Source: Isoetes taiwanensis (lineage: Eukaryota; Streptophyta; Lycopodiopsida; Isoetales; Isoetaceae). Taken from it: a stretch of 64,000 bases of DNA. A program made the position numbers and the translations under genes. The notes below the pieces were generated by a model, which had not been told where the DNA came from, did no database searches, and was given only the letters and a program-made list of their open reading frames with translations. Location of the stretch: contig JAJEKV010000047.1 in assembly GCA_021234155.1 (NCBI GenBank), forward strand, positions 918,494 through 982,493. The letters run 5' to 3'. Within the stretch, counting starts at the first letter, position 1. Each line of letters begins with the position of its first letter. This document shows positions 12,431-23,770 of the stretch, one piece after another.

Positions 12431-12578
12431 ATCTCTAATGGCAAACTAAGTCTTGCTTAAGGCTGCCATCCCCATGGCTCTAGTAATGGCTATAACAATA
12501 TAGCATCTCCAGCGGCAAACTAATTCTTGCTTATGGCTGTTCTCCATGGCCCTAGTAATGTCTATAACAATATAGACA
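12431..12578 (+). repeat. About 73-bp tandem duplication downstream of EXO84
   Basis: Two copies begin CATCTC(T/C)A(A/G)(T/C)GGCAAACTAA and end GTCTATAACAATATAG or GGCTATAACAATATAG; the first starts near 12431 and the second near 12504. They lie about 90-240 bp beyond the EXO84 stop codon, so they may be in its 3' UTR. Confidence 0.75.
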
Positions 12579-12669
12579 GCATCTCAACATAGGTCATACA
12601 ACGGTAAATTCAGTCTAGGGCTGAGGACCAATAAGCAGGAACATCAGCCTTCAAGGGTTGACAGTAAAA

Positions 12670-15600
12670 TTAGGGACTCCCATGAGATCTGAAAGATGAA
12701 ACGGAATGTGTAGAAATTGAGGCCGTTGGACTACCAGTTTCTTTAGGTGACAATTTGGAAAAAATATCCTCCGCTGTTGCCACAAACCAATTATCATCTG
12801 GTAAAATACTGCAGAGGACAGCAAATAAATCAATCCACAAACTGCATCAGACCAAAATGAGCATTGCATATTTAAACGTACCTGTCTGGATCCAGCCCTG
12901 ATGCCGCAAAGGCCTCAATAGCTCGTGAAATTATGTCACCTATAACTTGACGCATATGCCTCGAGGAATAATGACCGCGTTTTGCCATTTCACTAACAAA
13001 TTGCATGTCCAACATAAACTACAATATAGACAACATTAAATACATCAGATTATATGCAATATTAGGAAACCAAGTCTAGCAATCCAACTGATGAAACGGA
13101 TGTACATTTACCTGTTGCAACCCAATGGGGCCCAAGGGCCTTGGGCCATCAACAATATCTTCCCAAAAATCTTGGTCATCTGATAACCAGACTAGAATAG
13201 TTTCTGTAAACCTCATTGCCAATTGTGTTACTATTCTGTCCTTTCCCGGTAGCACATCAGCTGCAACTTCAAGCAACAACCTCACCTTGTCATACAATGC
13301 CTGCAGACAGCAACACTTCATTCAGCTTATAATGGAAGAATATATGGTCTGGTGCAACATTATAAGATACAAAAAGAGACCTGGAAAAATGGAGATGCCA
13401 TTGGATTCTGATGCCAGGTAGAACTGACATTGCTGTTATCCAGCTTAATATACATTTCGGCACTAAAGAGTGGCTCTGCTTCTTCGTTACCATAAATGAG
13501 ATCCAGTGCATGTTGCTGACAAAAGGTATTGCGCAGTTTATCTAATGCACGTGTTAATCGCCGCCTTAAATCTCTTTGTTCTGGAAATCTAGATGCTCCT
13601 CCAGCTTGCTTGTCAGTATGGCGTCTTGAACTAACACGTGGCTCATCCTTTTGCGTAGGTAACAACTTTAAACTGGCTCGAGGTATAAGCTCGTCTGCCA
13701 AAGCTGCTGCATTTCCTAAAAGTGCAAGCTGCTGAGCCTCCGTTTGTGCTAGCTTTACAGGTCTAGTATCCAGTTTTCCCATTTCATTTTCATCATCTAG
13801 GGAAGCTGGCATGGCCCTTATAAGCATGGAAATGTATGATTCGAATAAATGAGCGACACCATCTAGTGTTGTTGCTGCAAGATGCATGCTTACCAAAGGT
13901 GCTACATCATCCATAAAATCCTGCATCATATATGAAAGAATCTTATATTAATAAATAAGAGAGAGAGTAAATATTTATCACACAAATATGATACGCACCT
14001 GTATCATGGAATTAAACCTGTGGGCACTAATAGAAAGCTTATGAGGTGCAAAGCTCGAAACAGAAGTGCGCATGCCTGAGCGTGTGGGAACAGATGAATG
14101 TGCAAGCACCCAGTCTTCTGCTGCAGCAAGGACACTGATACTTTCCTCTATGCGATTAATATTTGCAGCTAAAGCCTGCTCAACACTTGGTTTGAGAAGT
14201 TTGGAAAGAACAGGACATAATGCTAGGCCCTCGGCTTCCAGCAAAGAACAGTGACCAAGAACAATTTGTACTGACTCTGCAGCAGCGCGTAAGCCACCTG
14301 ATGCGGCTGATGATGACAATACATGCTTCTTTATGAGCATTGCAATTTTTTCTGTTTCGGTCTGTGCCCATAAAACAAGCTCAGAGGCATAAGCAGGTTC
14401 TTCTCCATATACAATTGCTGAATCACGTGCTGCTTGAGCAATAGTCGAAAAAACAAGTTGCGAAAGTGCAGCAGTGAATGCCCCTCCATATGAGGAACCA
14501 GTGGGGCGCAGGCTCCTCATATTATGCTGGAGCCGCTCATGGTGAGAGTTTAGAAGTAGTGTATGTGCACCGGGACCATCACCAAGCCTGTATAAAGCAG
14601 TAATAGCTGCTCGAAGTTCAGTACCACGAATAGAAGGCTGTTTCACTGCTTGAGTGAGCTGCTCAGCAAGTCTGACCTTCCGTTCAGTAAGAGCATTTTC
14701 CAGAAAGTTAGTTGTGTCCATTGTAAGAATATTCTTGCCACTGGCACCATCAGAGATAAGTTTTTCACCTTCCTCTAAGCATAGAAGGACTTCCTCCACC
14801 TTCCTTTCTGCTAAATAAACATCTATTATGTCAGGAAGCGCTTGTGCACGTTTATCTACCTCAGAATTCTCAACATCGTTTCCAACAAATCCATTCTCTT
14901 CAAAGCCATTCGAGTCTTCACTGACTCGTAGAGAAGGGAACTGCACCTCTGCTAGTGTGTGTATAAGTGTAGCCTGTGTAGAGAGCAAGTTACGCATGGA
15001 TAGCAGTTCACTCTCTAAATCAGATATTTCGCGTGAAGTGCTGCAAGTAAGAAAAAAGCACAATAATTAGAATGGAGAATACAGTTAAATATATACTCAA
15101 GGTATACCATTACCCCAACACAACAGGTTGCATACAAATGAGAACCCTATTTTCTTGGCAGATGTTCCTAGAGTATGTACCACTTAGCCAAGGCAGCAAG
15201 AGGCAAGTATTCAGGACGTAATAGCCTAACCTATGGCACGAGACCTCAAAGATGCACATGAGAAGACAATTATAGAACACGCAGAAAACAATAAACTACC
15301 GTATAAATGCTGCATAATTGGCATAGACACTTCGGCGCATTTCCTCAGCAGAGTCTTTCTTTAGCTCCAAAAGCTCCTCACACAGCTTCCTTATACCCTA
15401 CAAACCATGCCAAGTTAAGAGATAGAGACAAGAGGAAGCCAGTTACACGTATACAATTGCACGATGAACTATCTAATTTATCCTTGCTAAAAGTTGGAAG
15501 TGGATTCAGCCATGCAACATTCTGAATCAGGGACATGAGATGCCATAACACCAAAACTGAGGTCACATATTCGAGTTTGAAGCTTGCAATAAAATGCTGA

Positions 15601-16117
15601 TAGCTATGGGTTATTGTATACAATTTCCTCACCTTCAGGAGTTTGATAAACATTCCCCTAAGACTACCATTAGCAATCCTACTTGCCAGTAAAAAAAAAT
15701 TCTTTCACAACACCAAAAGTTCTCAGATTATGTGCATATTTTCACGTGCATAATGCATGTGTTAAAAAAAAAATTGTGCAGAGGATGAAAAGAAGCAAAA
15801 AGTTTATCAATGTGCTTGCTATAGATCTAAGCTCTTGCAAATACAGAAGCTTACAGACTTCCATAAAATCGAGATCCGATCAAACTCGGAGATCTATAAA
15901 GGCCAAAAAGGTTCATTGAAAATACCTTCTCGTTCATGGATTGGCACTTTACTTCAACATATTTATTCTCCTCAAAAGTCTCTGACTCAAAAACGGAGAG
16001 CGCTTCTTTGAGAACATGTCCTCCGTTGGGAACCATGGAGCCATTTTGGAGATGTGTTGCAGCTGGGTTTGTTGCTTTAGAACGCGAAGACTTCAGCGAA
16101 GCCATGACTGCTGCCAT
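12670..16117 (-). CDS. EXO84: Exocyst complex component EXO84
   Basis: Seven exons on the - strand, 16117-15926, 15397-15300, 15040-13999, 13920-13381, 13300-13112, 13018-12882 and 12808-12670, join in frame to 778 aa. All introns are GT-AG, and each exon length fits the phase of the next. Plant EXO84 proteins are close to this length. The N-terminal Vps51/Exo84/Cog1-type region carries AEEMRRSVYANYAAFIRTSR (residues about 83-102) and the LLSTQATLIHTLAE coiled segment. The Exo84 C-terminal helical region covers most of exons 3-6 (for example ISAHRFNSMIQDFMDDVAPL). The end reads GLDPDSILPDDNWF and then SPTASISTHSVSSFRSHGSP, a tail typical of plant EXO84. The protein is a subunit of the octameric exocyst, which tethers secretory vesicles at the plasma membrane. 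An in-frame second Met at residue 5 is an alternative start. No disabling change is seen, so I judge the gene functional. Confidence 0.95.
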
Positions 16118-16680
16118 TGTTTCTCTGTACTACTGATCACCGGAATTACATACCTTGCGACCCATCATTGAAATCAAGGGAAAGTCGGGTAACCTAATAA
16201 TGCACCTATAACCATAGATCAATTTTCAAGGAGAATCAACTCAAAACTAAAAGATGGGCAGAGGGATCCATTAGGAAAGGAACCAAATGGAGAAAGGAGG
16301 GGGATGCTGCCGAAATAAAACTTGTGAGAGAGCAGCTGCCGCTGTTGAACTGCCGTGCTCTGCAGAGCATGGTCTGGCAGAAAGGCGTCAGCAGTGGATC
16401 ACAGCACAGCCAGCTGCCTATGTGGGGACCCAATTCAACTCAACTAAACATACAGTCTAAGTCTGGCTGGCCTGAGAATTTAGTTCCAAAGAATTCAAAT
16501 TTAGGTTTTTAAGCTGTATTAAGGCCAAAAATAATACCTTTGCACAATCAAAATATCGTGAAATGCTAATTCATGTGCGCCTATGCTAGGTATGTGGGGA
16601 ACATACATATACAAAAAAATTAATACGTTCTACGACGCATTGTTGTTCAGGTTTTAGCGTGTTAACTTTGGTTGTAAGGC
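16118..16680. other. 5' flank of EXO84
   Basis: The - strand promoter and 5' UTR should lie here. The frames at 16236-16512 lack protein-like features on either strand. No clear TATA box was seen. The region ends where the composite repeat begins. Confidence 0.45.
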
Positions 16681-16835
16681 TGATAGTCTTTCTAGATAAC
16701 CAACGATTCTCTTTGAGATTCTCTTAGATTCTCCTAGATTCTCTTAGAATTTTCTATTTTGATTGAGGTGCTTACCCATGAGCATTTAATATGAGATTTC
16801 CTTATATTCCCTTTAATTCTCTTGGATTCCCTTAC

Positions 16836-16875
16836 ATTCTAGAAATCTCTAGAACATTTTAGAACTTTCTGGAAC
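16836..16875 (+). promoter_or_regulatory. Heat-shock-element-like array in copy 1
   Basis: Eight contiguous 5-bp units alternate nTTCn and nGAAn in register, for example ATTCT AGAAA at the start and TTTCT GGAAC at the end. Six match the HSE core and two are one-base variants (CTC and TTT). Plant HSF trimers recognise three or more such alternating pentamers. Whether it is bound is unknown, since the surrounding array is itself rich in TTCTAGAA. Confidence 0.45.
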
Positions 16876-16971
16876 ACTTTGAAACTTTCAAAACATCCTA
16901 GAATATTATAGTCTATTTTATCTTAATTACAACATTACCCTTAAGTATATTTGAAACATAAATATTTCAAT

Positions 16972-17038
16972 GCTTGGTCTAGTGGTTAGAGTGGGGGGTT
17001 TGGGGAGCTAAGGACCAGGGTTCGAATCCCCCCAATAA
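16972..17038 (+). other. tRNA-like SINE head with pol III A and B boxes, copy 1
   Basis: The A box TGGTCTAGTGG is at 16975-16985 and a perfect B box GGTTCGAATCC is at 17019-17029, with tRNA-like spacing. The arms between them do not pair as a good cloverleaf (a long G run replaces the anticodon arm), so this is not a functional tRNA. It looks like the tRNA-derived head of a SINE-type repeat. The same head recurs at 18322-18385. Confidence 0.65.
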
Positions 17039-18190
17039 CATAAAAAATTTTAAAAGCCTTTCCTTAAGGAACGAGCATTCAATATGAGCCTTAGGATCTT
17101 TAGACTCGATCAACGATCAAGATCTCACCATATAAAAGCAATATCAGCCGTAGGATCTATTACATATAATTCCCAAAGCCCCCAATAACATAAAAAATTT
17201 TAAAAGCCTTTCCTTAAGGAACGAGCATTCAATATGAGCCTTAGGATCTTAGACTCGATCAACGATCAAGATCTCACCATATAAAAGCAATATGAGCCGT
17301 AGGATCTATTACATATAATTCCCAAAGCCACGTGGACCGTAGGATGTGTCCCCAAGCTACGTGGTAGTCCGGATCTTTGGGCCGACCGGTCGGGGATCGA
17401 ATCAATCGGGCCGTGGGACCATGGTACACATATTATATGTAAACTCCCAGGCCATCTGGGCCGTAGGATACGTCCCAAACCCACGTGAGCCGTCGGATCT
17501 CGAATGGACGGCCGGATAAGCGCGAAACATAAGAACATATACAAGAAATTTAATGCGTCCTACGGTGCATGTCCGAGTTTTAACATGTTCCTATGCTGCA
17601 AGTTCTTGTCGTGCCCTACATTCTAAAAGAATCTTTTGAGAATACTATAAATTCATAGATTCTCTAAGATTCTACCAAGGTTCTCTTGGAGGGATTTCCG
17701 TAGATTCTCCAAGATTCTATGAAGATCCCCCTAAATCCCCTTAGATTCCCTTAGATCCCTTTAGACTTTATGAGATTGCCCTTACATTATATGAGATCCA
17801 AAGAGATTCTATAAAGATTCCCCTATATACTCTAAGATTTCATCAATATTTTTTTATCTTCCCTTAGATTTTATGAAGATTCCCTTAGATCCCCCAGATT
17901 TTAAGAGATTCCCTTAGGCTTGTAAATATTTTTCTAGATTCTCTTACATTTTATAAGATTTTCTTAGATTCTTCTGGATTCCTTTATATTCTAGAACTTT
18001 TTAGAACATTCTAAGCCTTTCTGGAACATTCTAAGACTTTCAATATATTCTAGACCTTTCTGGAAATATTTCCCCTAGATTTCCTTACATTCTCGTGGAT
18101 TCCCCTATATTCTAGAACATTCTAAAACTTATTAGAACAATTTGGAACTTCCTAGAAGAATTTTCTTAGATCCCCCCTAGATTCTCTTAT

Positions 18191-18230
18191 GTTCTAGAAC
18201 TTTCTAGAGCCTTCTAGAACATTCTAGAAC
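18191..18230 (+). promoter_or_regulatory. Heat-shock-element-like array in copy 2
   Basis: Eight contiguous pentamers alternate nTTCn and nGAAn, starting GTTCT AGAAC TTTCT and ending ATTCT AGAAC. Seven fit the HSE core and one reads AGAGC. The array has the same length and register as in copy 1, and ends 95 bp before the A box (100 bp in copy 1). Confidence 0.5.
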
Positions 18231-18321
18231 TTGAACTAGCTAGAATGTTATAGTCTATTTTATCTTAATGGGAACATTACCCTTAAGTATATTTGAAATA
18301 TAAATTAGTTATGGAATTAAT

Positions 18322-18385
18322 GCTTGGTCTAGTGGTTAGAATGGGGGGCTGGGGGGTCAATGGCTAGGGTTCGAATCCCCCACAC
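18322..18385 (+). other. tRNA-like SINE head with pol III A and B boxes, copy 2
   Basis: The A box TGGTCTAGTGG is at 18325-18335 and the B box GGTTCGAATCC at 18368-18378, both identical to copy 1. The sequence between the boxes differs and does not form a cloverleaf, so this is not a tRNA gene. Confidence 0.65.
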
Positions 18386-19076
18386 AACATAAAAATTTTA
18401 AAAGCCTTTTCCTAAGGGATGAGCATTCAACTTGGGCCGTAGGATCTTAGACCCGATCAAGGGCCGAGATCTCACCACGTGACAATAATTAAAGCAACAT
18501 GAGCCGTAGGATCTATTACATATAATTCCCAAAGTCATGTGCACTGTAGGATGTGTGCCAAGCCACGTGGTAGTAAAGATCTCTGGATCGACGATCGAGG
18601 ATCGGATCAACCTAGACCGTAGGATCGATTACATATAATTCCCAAAGCCATGTGCACCATAGGATGTGTCCCAAAGCAACGTGAGCCGTAGGATCTCGGA
18701 CCGACGATCAGGATCAGATCAACCTGGACCGTAGGATCGCTTACATATAATTAGAAATAAACTCCTAAGCCATCTGGGCCGTAGAATACATGCCAAAGCC
18801 ACGTGAGCCGTAGGATCTCGGATCAACGGCCGGATTCAGGAGAACAAACATAAGAACATATGTTATGTTATGATATGATATACATACATCCATAGAGATA
18901 GAATAGAATAGAATAGAATAGATTTTTAGCATCCACGGAGACCAATTAGCCCATGGGACCCAAACAAAAAGAGAGCAGCAAGCGTATTACTGACTATTAC
19001 TGACGGGATTAAAAACCCTCAGCAAGTAGCGTAATAAGTATCTTTGGCATCACTGCATTTAATTTGTATATACGAC

Positions 19077-19391
19077 TCAATACCCCCGCGTAGGACACAA
19101 ATGAGTCCGCATCCATAACCTCCCTCGGAGGTATGACCCAAACAAACCCAATCGGACGCCGTAGTCAATAACCGATGCAACGGTGGCGGGCACTAGTAAT
19201 CGAACATATCGCTCTCGATATGGGCAAGTCTTTGAAGCGGTCCGGAGGGCATGATATTCATCCTCAATGGCGCCCTGGTGGCAACACTGGCAAAGCCCTT
19301 TCTCTCGTGCTTCCCGAGCCCAACACCCTGTTTCAATGTGGAGGCGATGTGCACCCATGCGAATGGAAGCTATAAGTCTGCGCTTCTTCAT
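19077..19391 (-). pseudogene. LINE copy A: C-terminal Cys/His domain
   Basis: An open 104-residue stretch contains HRLHIETGCW and GLCQCCHQGAIEDEYHAL followed by CPYRERYVRLL. This matches the C-x2-C...EDExH...C-P-x-Y pattern found after the reverse transcriptase in many LINE ORF2 proteins. It ends with GSYLRGRLWMRTHLCP before the 3' UTR. Confidence 0.75.
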
Positions 19392-19841
19392 GGGCAGCTG
19401 GGTGTATAAGTACTGGTGTGGGCCTCTTGTGAGCCTAGGATTGACTTGTCTGGGCGATAGTGTGCCGCCTTAACGCGTCGCGACAAAGCCTCTGCATCCG
19501 GGTTTGCGAAGGAAAGTAGCATCTAGGTACGGCTTAAGTGCCTTCGCGATCTTTCTTTGTCGACTGGATGCATCGTTACTGCACACCCCAAATGGAGAAC
19601 CAGGAGCTTGCTTGTCTTTTCGGCGAGTTTCGGGCATTGGGGGCCCATCGGCGTGGCCAAAGCAAGGTGGGCAAGCGTGTATCGACCATAGCGACCACCT
19701 TTTGGAAGTAAGCGATATGGCATTCCAATGCGGCGGATTGAAGGGGTAGAAAGCCTGTCTCACGAGTAGGATCTGATGCGAATCGTGGACTTCACCCCCG
19801 GGCCCGCGTGCCAAAGAAGGCCTTCTGCACTGCTTTCGAGG

Positions 19842-20924
19842 TCATTCAGTGTTGAGGGATATCACGGACCCCACACTTCTACCCCATATAAGAGGACCGG
19901 CTCGACCAGGGCCCGAAACAAGTGTGACTGGTGGCTCGAGGCATACAACTCTGCCTTGTGGTCTGTTGTTACGCATGGCATATAGTGCTTTCCAACCCGC
20001 CGTGACCCGCAACCCCGATGGCGGATCCCAATGGGTGGTAGTTAAGAACTCGATCCCCAAGTACTTGTAGGTCGGAGCCACCTCTACCTCTAGTCCCGGT
20101 AAGTGAATGAGGGAAGCCTTGGTCGACCGGGATGATGTAACTAGCGGCACCCTAGTTTTGGCCAAGTTAACTTCGCATGCCGGTGAATTGGCAAAAGTGT
20201 CAAGAGCATCCAGTGGCGTTGCATGTCCTCCGGGTATATGCCGGAGGTTGACATCGTCGTATATATGAGCTGCCGGATTGTGTGATGCATGAGAATGCGC
20301 GTACCCCTCCATGCTCGAGAGAGCCAATCTTCCGGTTGATCAATGTATAGGCCAAAGAGTGTGGGGGAGGGGGGCAATCTGGCGCGCACTCAATGCTCTT
20401 GATTAAGAACGTCTTGGACGATGTGATCATACGAGCATGCCTCGTATAGCCTATATCTTGCACTCTGCAAAGTCAAGGGGGGTCCCCGGCTGCCACCGCA
20501 ATCGTCCCATAGCTTGTCGCGAGGGGCGTGTCAAAAGCTTTTGCAAAATCCGCGAAACAACAAGATACAAGTTCTGCCGGCGATTCTTGCTATCCTCAAT
20601 CAATGTCGCAGAGTGAAGATATGATCAATGGTGGAGTGGTGGGCGAAAACACACTTTGTGTAGAGCTTCGCACATCCGTTTCCCTCTGCCCATATTGTCG
20701 GCCCGGCGCTCAAGGATGCCCGATAGCGGTTTTGCAAAGAGAGACTGACCATAATAGATGCGGTAGTTGGCCGGGCATTGAGGGTCCCCTGCTTTGTATA
20801 TGGGCACAACTCTACTAGTGGTCCATTGCGGAGGGAAGCCTTCTGCAAATGCTTTATTGAACAATCGTGTGAGGGCGAGGCACCGGTGGAGGCCCAACCC
20901 ATTTGAAGTTACACCGCATGCCAT
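19842..20924 (-). pseudogene. LINE copy A: reverse transcriptase remnant
   Basis: In - strand order: LFNKAFAEGFPPQW then RVVPIYKAGDPQCPANYR (fingers region), the catalytic box degraded to IYDD at about 20253-20264 (one residue missing from YADD), EVNLAKTRV, and the thumb motif YKYLGIEF. The pieces lie in at least three frames. The order and motifs are those of LINE reverse transcriptases. Inactive. Confidence 0.8.
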
Positions 20925-21577
20925 CTAAATCTGTTGCCTTCCCATTAGCTAGACGCCAGGGCCCATGATGACATCCCCTCTATGATAACGAGCCATGCCT
21001 ATCGTGGAGGGACCGGTGTCGATCCCCGAAGCGGTCGTAAAGTTGTTGCAATCTTTGTACCCATTGCTCAGGGGGTGATGTTCCCTATGGGCTATCTTGA
21101 GGCTTGCTCAAGATCCTTCCCTAGAATGTCCCGGGGTGCCGATCCGGAGGTCAAACATCATTCTTAGATGCTCTGCGAGGTATCGGCCTTCTTGTTCTTG
21201 AAAAGGAGCGGTATTGGCTGGCGGCTTTGTGGGGGGGAGGTGGGATCGGTGACTTCTTCGGAGTGTGCATTTGAGCTCCCGACACTCATCATCAAACCAT
21301 CCATTGCGGGGGAAGGTGGTAGTGCCCGGAGGTTGCCGTGGTGGAGCCTCTCCCAAAGCACCTTTCAGCCCATTTGTCGGGTAGGTGAGTCAATTTGAGC
21401 AAATTGCTCTTGAAGTGTGGGGAGTTCGCGGCCCCCATGAGATCATGCTCAAGCGGTGGGCATAGGTCCCCACTTGCGGTGCGTGGTCCGTGCAATAGGG
21501 GCACCCCGGTGTGTTGAGGCGATAGATGCGGGGAGCCTCCCAATGGAGATGCATGAGCGAGGGGGCGGTGGTCCAGT

Positions 21578-22205
21578 CTACTTCCTGCGTCCCGAAAGTA
21601 TGCATTCCAATGGAAAAATGAGTAACCAGGTGTAGATCCCGTTCCTCAACCCGCCAGATAATCCACCACACCGGAGCCGCCCCTTGGTTCTCCTGTCTAC
21701 AAGTGCAGCAACTAGAAGACGACTATTGTGCCAATCCATTACAAATATCCAGTCAAAGATACTACCAAAGCAACAACAAGCGCACGCCATAAGCGCGAAA
21801 TATGGTTGTTGTTCGACATCCTTGACCAAGCCACCTCTGCAAGGTTCAAGCGCAAGGCGTCCTTTGCCCAGGAGGCTCAAATTTTGAACACCTTTCGGCT
21901 CACGTATGCGTGCATTAAAGTCGCCAAGCAACATAACCACCTTGGCTTTTGTCTTTGTTGTATGTCATCATATAGATCGACATAGGGCTCCAATCGATCC
22001 ACATCCGAATGAGTGTTATAAAAATTGCTCTCGGCATGTGGAAAGTAGCATGCTGCTATGAGGAGAGTGCCGCCACTGTCATGCTGCACGCGCACCCACA
22101 AGTAGCGATTGTACCTGTCTGTTTTGTGCAACGAGACTGAGTGTCTCAAGGTTGCACGGTAGTAGCAGGCAACCCTGCCATGCCCTCGCTTGCCTGTGCA
22201 CTCAT
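21578..22205 (-). pseudogene. LINE copy A: endonuclease domain remnant
   Basis: Fragments in two - strand frames read GRVACYYRATLRHSV, then YNRYLWVRVQHDSGG and AACYFPHAESNFY, and after a frameshift VMLLGDFNARI. GDFNA is the signature of the endonuclease/exonuclease/phosphatase fold that nicks target DNA for LINE insertion. The preceding run of IYLS repeats in this frame is only the translated (GATA)n tract. Inactive. Confidence 0.75.
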
Positions 22206-22222
22206 TGAACACCGAGAAATGC

Positions 22223-22344
<122 letters not shown>

Positions 22345-22779
22345 GATCAAGGGCTTGTAGTGATTTGCATGAAGGAAATGGGAGTTTTCTGGCGAGTTTG
22401 CATTTGAAGAAAATAGGGTCCCTTAAACATAATGGATGCTACATCCCATCTTCGTAGCCACCGATATTCTAGCAATAAATTGATCAACACTTTCTTAAGT
22501 TGAAAAACAAAATTTTGTGACTGTGACTGCACATCACATCAATTCTAACATTGATTGCTCAAACCCCTAAGAATAAAATCTTCTATATAATGAATTTAGT
22601 TGTCGATTATTGCAGTTCTTCACTAGTCGTGTCTAGTATATTGGTAAAACAACCTCCTTTACCACTTTTGACTTATGGCATATTCGACAAAGCATGGGGA
22701 TGATGTAGTATCTTTGTGAGGAAGGTAGCCAATTTGAAAATGAAGTTTATCAACAATAGTATTACAAATAATTTATCGC
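22345..22779. other. Intergenic stretch, nothing recognised
   Basis: AT-rich, with no protein-like frame or repeat motif recognised between the (GATA)n tract and the L1-type remnant. Confidence 0.4.
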
Positions 22780-23770
22780 GGTCTCCACAAACCAACTATC
22801 AAGCCTAGTCTCCCCATCCATATCCAAATGCTTCCCCATTCCTTAAAGGTCTGCTTGCTTCCTGGGATGCGGTTAGATCTTTATTCCATGTTAATCCCCA
22901 AGCTTGTGCTTCATTATCAATGTCATGCTGGTGGCTTCCCTTGCAAGGTACGTATGATCAGTAGCCTTTATGTGCACTTGTACATCTAAAGACCCAATGG
23001 CGTTGGCAGCTAGCTGGGGTTTTAATGACTGCAGCTTGGTATGATTCTGGTCATCTTTTGTCATGGGAGGCTTTTCAGACGAGATTTCTGATATACAGAT
23101 GGGATCGGCAAATCTGGGCTGGGGTGGCTGATTTTTTGCCATCCATTGTGCAGCAATCACAGGCTGATGTGCCTATTTAGATATGTGATGCACGTGTTAA
23201 GCCATAAAAGTTTGTTTCTTCCACAGGTTGCTTTTGGATTGTGAGCCTCTCCCCCATCCCAGCACTAGCATCTTCAGGTTCCTCAACCACAGTGGAAAAG
23301 TGCTTGGATGTGGACATGGGATAAATTGCTCCACCCTAAAGTGTCAGTGCTGTGATGGCAAATTCTCCATAGATGTGCTTGAGTGAATGTCTTGGTTCAC
23401 AAGATGAACTCTAGAGTCTCAGATCATTGCCCTCTCTGTGGCCAACGTGTTGAAATTATTGGACACTACTTCTTCTTGTGCAATCATCTACGGCTTGCTT
23501 GGGCATAGTTGTTCGCTCTTTTCAGTGTGTCTCTCACTAGCCAGGAGCACCTACTTGCACTTTATCCCCCTGTTTGGCCTAACTTGCGTAAGCGGGCATT
23601 TTATCTTGCTTCGAGTTGGATTTTGTGGTCTATCTGGCAGAGGCGACGTTTGTGTATTTTCCAAGGTGCTCACATCTCTGACCAGCAGCTTTTTCATGAG
23701 TGTAAATTTATATAGGGTCTTTTTCTATGGGCACTTTGGTCTTTTTTTGCCAGTTGAAAAGTAAAGCACA
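22780..23770 (+). mobile_element. L1-type LINE ORF2 3' end with RT zinc-binding domain, decayed
   Basis: Across + strand frames with frameshifts and stops I read GLLASWDAVRSLF, SCWWLPLQGTYD, then KLLHPKVSVLWWQILHRC, DHCPLCGQRVEIIGHYFFLC and WPNLRKRAFYLASSWILWSI. The C-P-L-C ... H-x3-F-x-C pattern after a W-rich stretch is the reverse-transcriptase zinc-binding domain of plant L1 ORF2. A CACAATAAAAATGG near 23768 may be its end. This is a different family from the microsatellite-tailed LINEs. The left boundary is uncertain. Confidence 0.65.

Larger units (their letters stand above)
16690..17540 (+). repeat. Composite repeat unit, copy 1 (HSE array, tRNA-like head, GCCGTAGGATC array)
   Basis: In order: a degenerate array of AGATTCTCTT units (16690-16830), a 40-bp heat-shock-element run (16836-16875), a conserved spacer ending near TTGAAACATAAAT, a tRNA-like head (16972-17038), then ATAAAAAATTTTAAAAGCC and a block with GCCGTAGGATC motifs. 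The part from 17040 to 17185 is itself duplicated head to tail, about 147 bp apart, in this copy. The same order of parts recurs in copy 2 at 17600-18850. The class is unknown; the tRNA-like head suggests a SINE-related origin. Confidence 0.7.
17600..18850 (+). repeat. Composite repeat unit, copy 2
   Basis: Same order as copy 1 but with a longer 5' array: AGATTCTC/AGATTCCC units (17630-17980), TTCTAGAAC-type units (17985-18230), a spacer with TATAGTCTATTTTATCTTAA and CATTACCCTTAAGTATATTT shared with copy 1, a tRNA-like head at 18322-18385, an AAAAATTTTAAAAGCC motif, and several GAGCCGTAGGATCT motifs to 18830. The A boxes of the two copies lie 1350 bp apart. The unit ends just before the 3' end of the LINE at 18896. 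Confidence 0.7.
18896..22210 (-). mobile_element. LINE (non-LTR retrotransposon), copy A, decayed and 5'-truncated
   Basis: Reading on the - strand from 22210, pieces of an endonuclease, a reverse transcriptase and a C-terminal Cys/His domain follow in the usual ORF2 order, each broken by frameshifts and stops. The 3' part (19060-18896) is non-coding, with GGGTTTTTAATCCCG and GGTCTCCGTGGATGCTAAAA, and ends in a (TCTAT)n run near 18900. Three other copies in this window share that end. The 5' end stops at a long (GATA)n tract. No poly(A) is present, unlike typical plant L1 elements. The clade is not assigned. Confidence 0.85.

Noticed and set aside
12651-12869. 72-codon - strand frame overlapping the last EXO84 exon
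   Set aside because: Out of frame with EXO84. The spliced exon 12808-12670 in the other frame gives the conserved plant EXO84 C-terminus.
16972-17038. Possible functional tRNA gene (also 18322-18385)
   Set aside because: A and B boxes are good, but the anticodon region is a G run and the arms do not pair, so it is a tRNA-derived repeat head.
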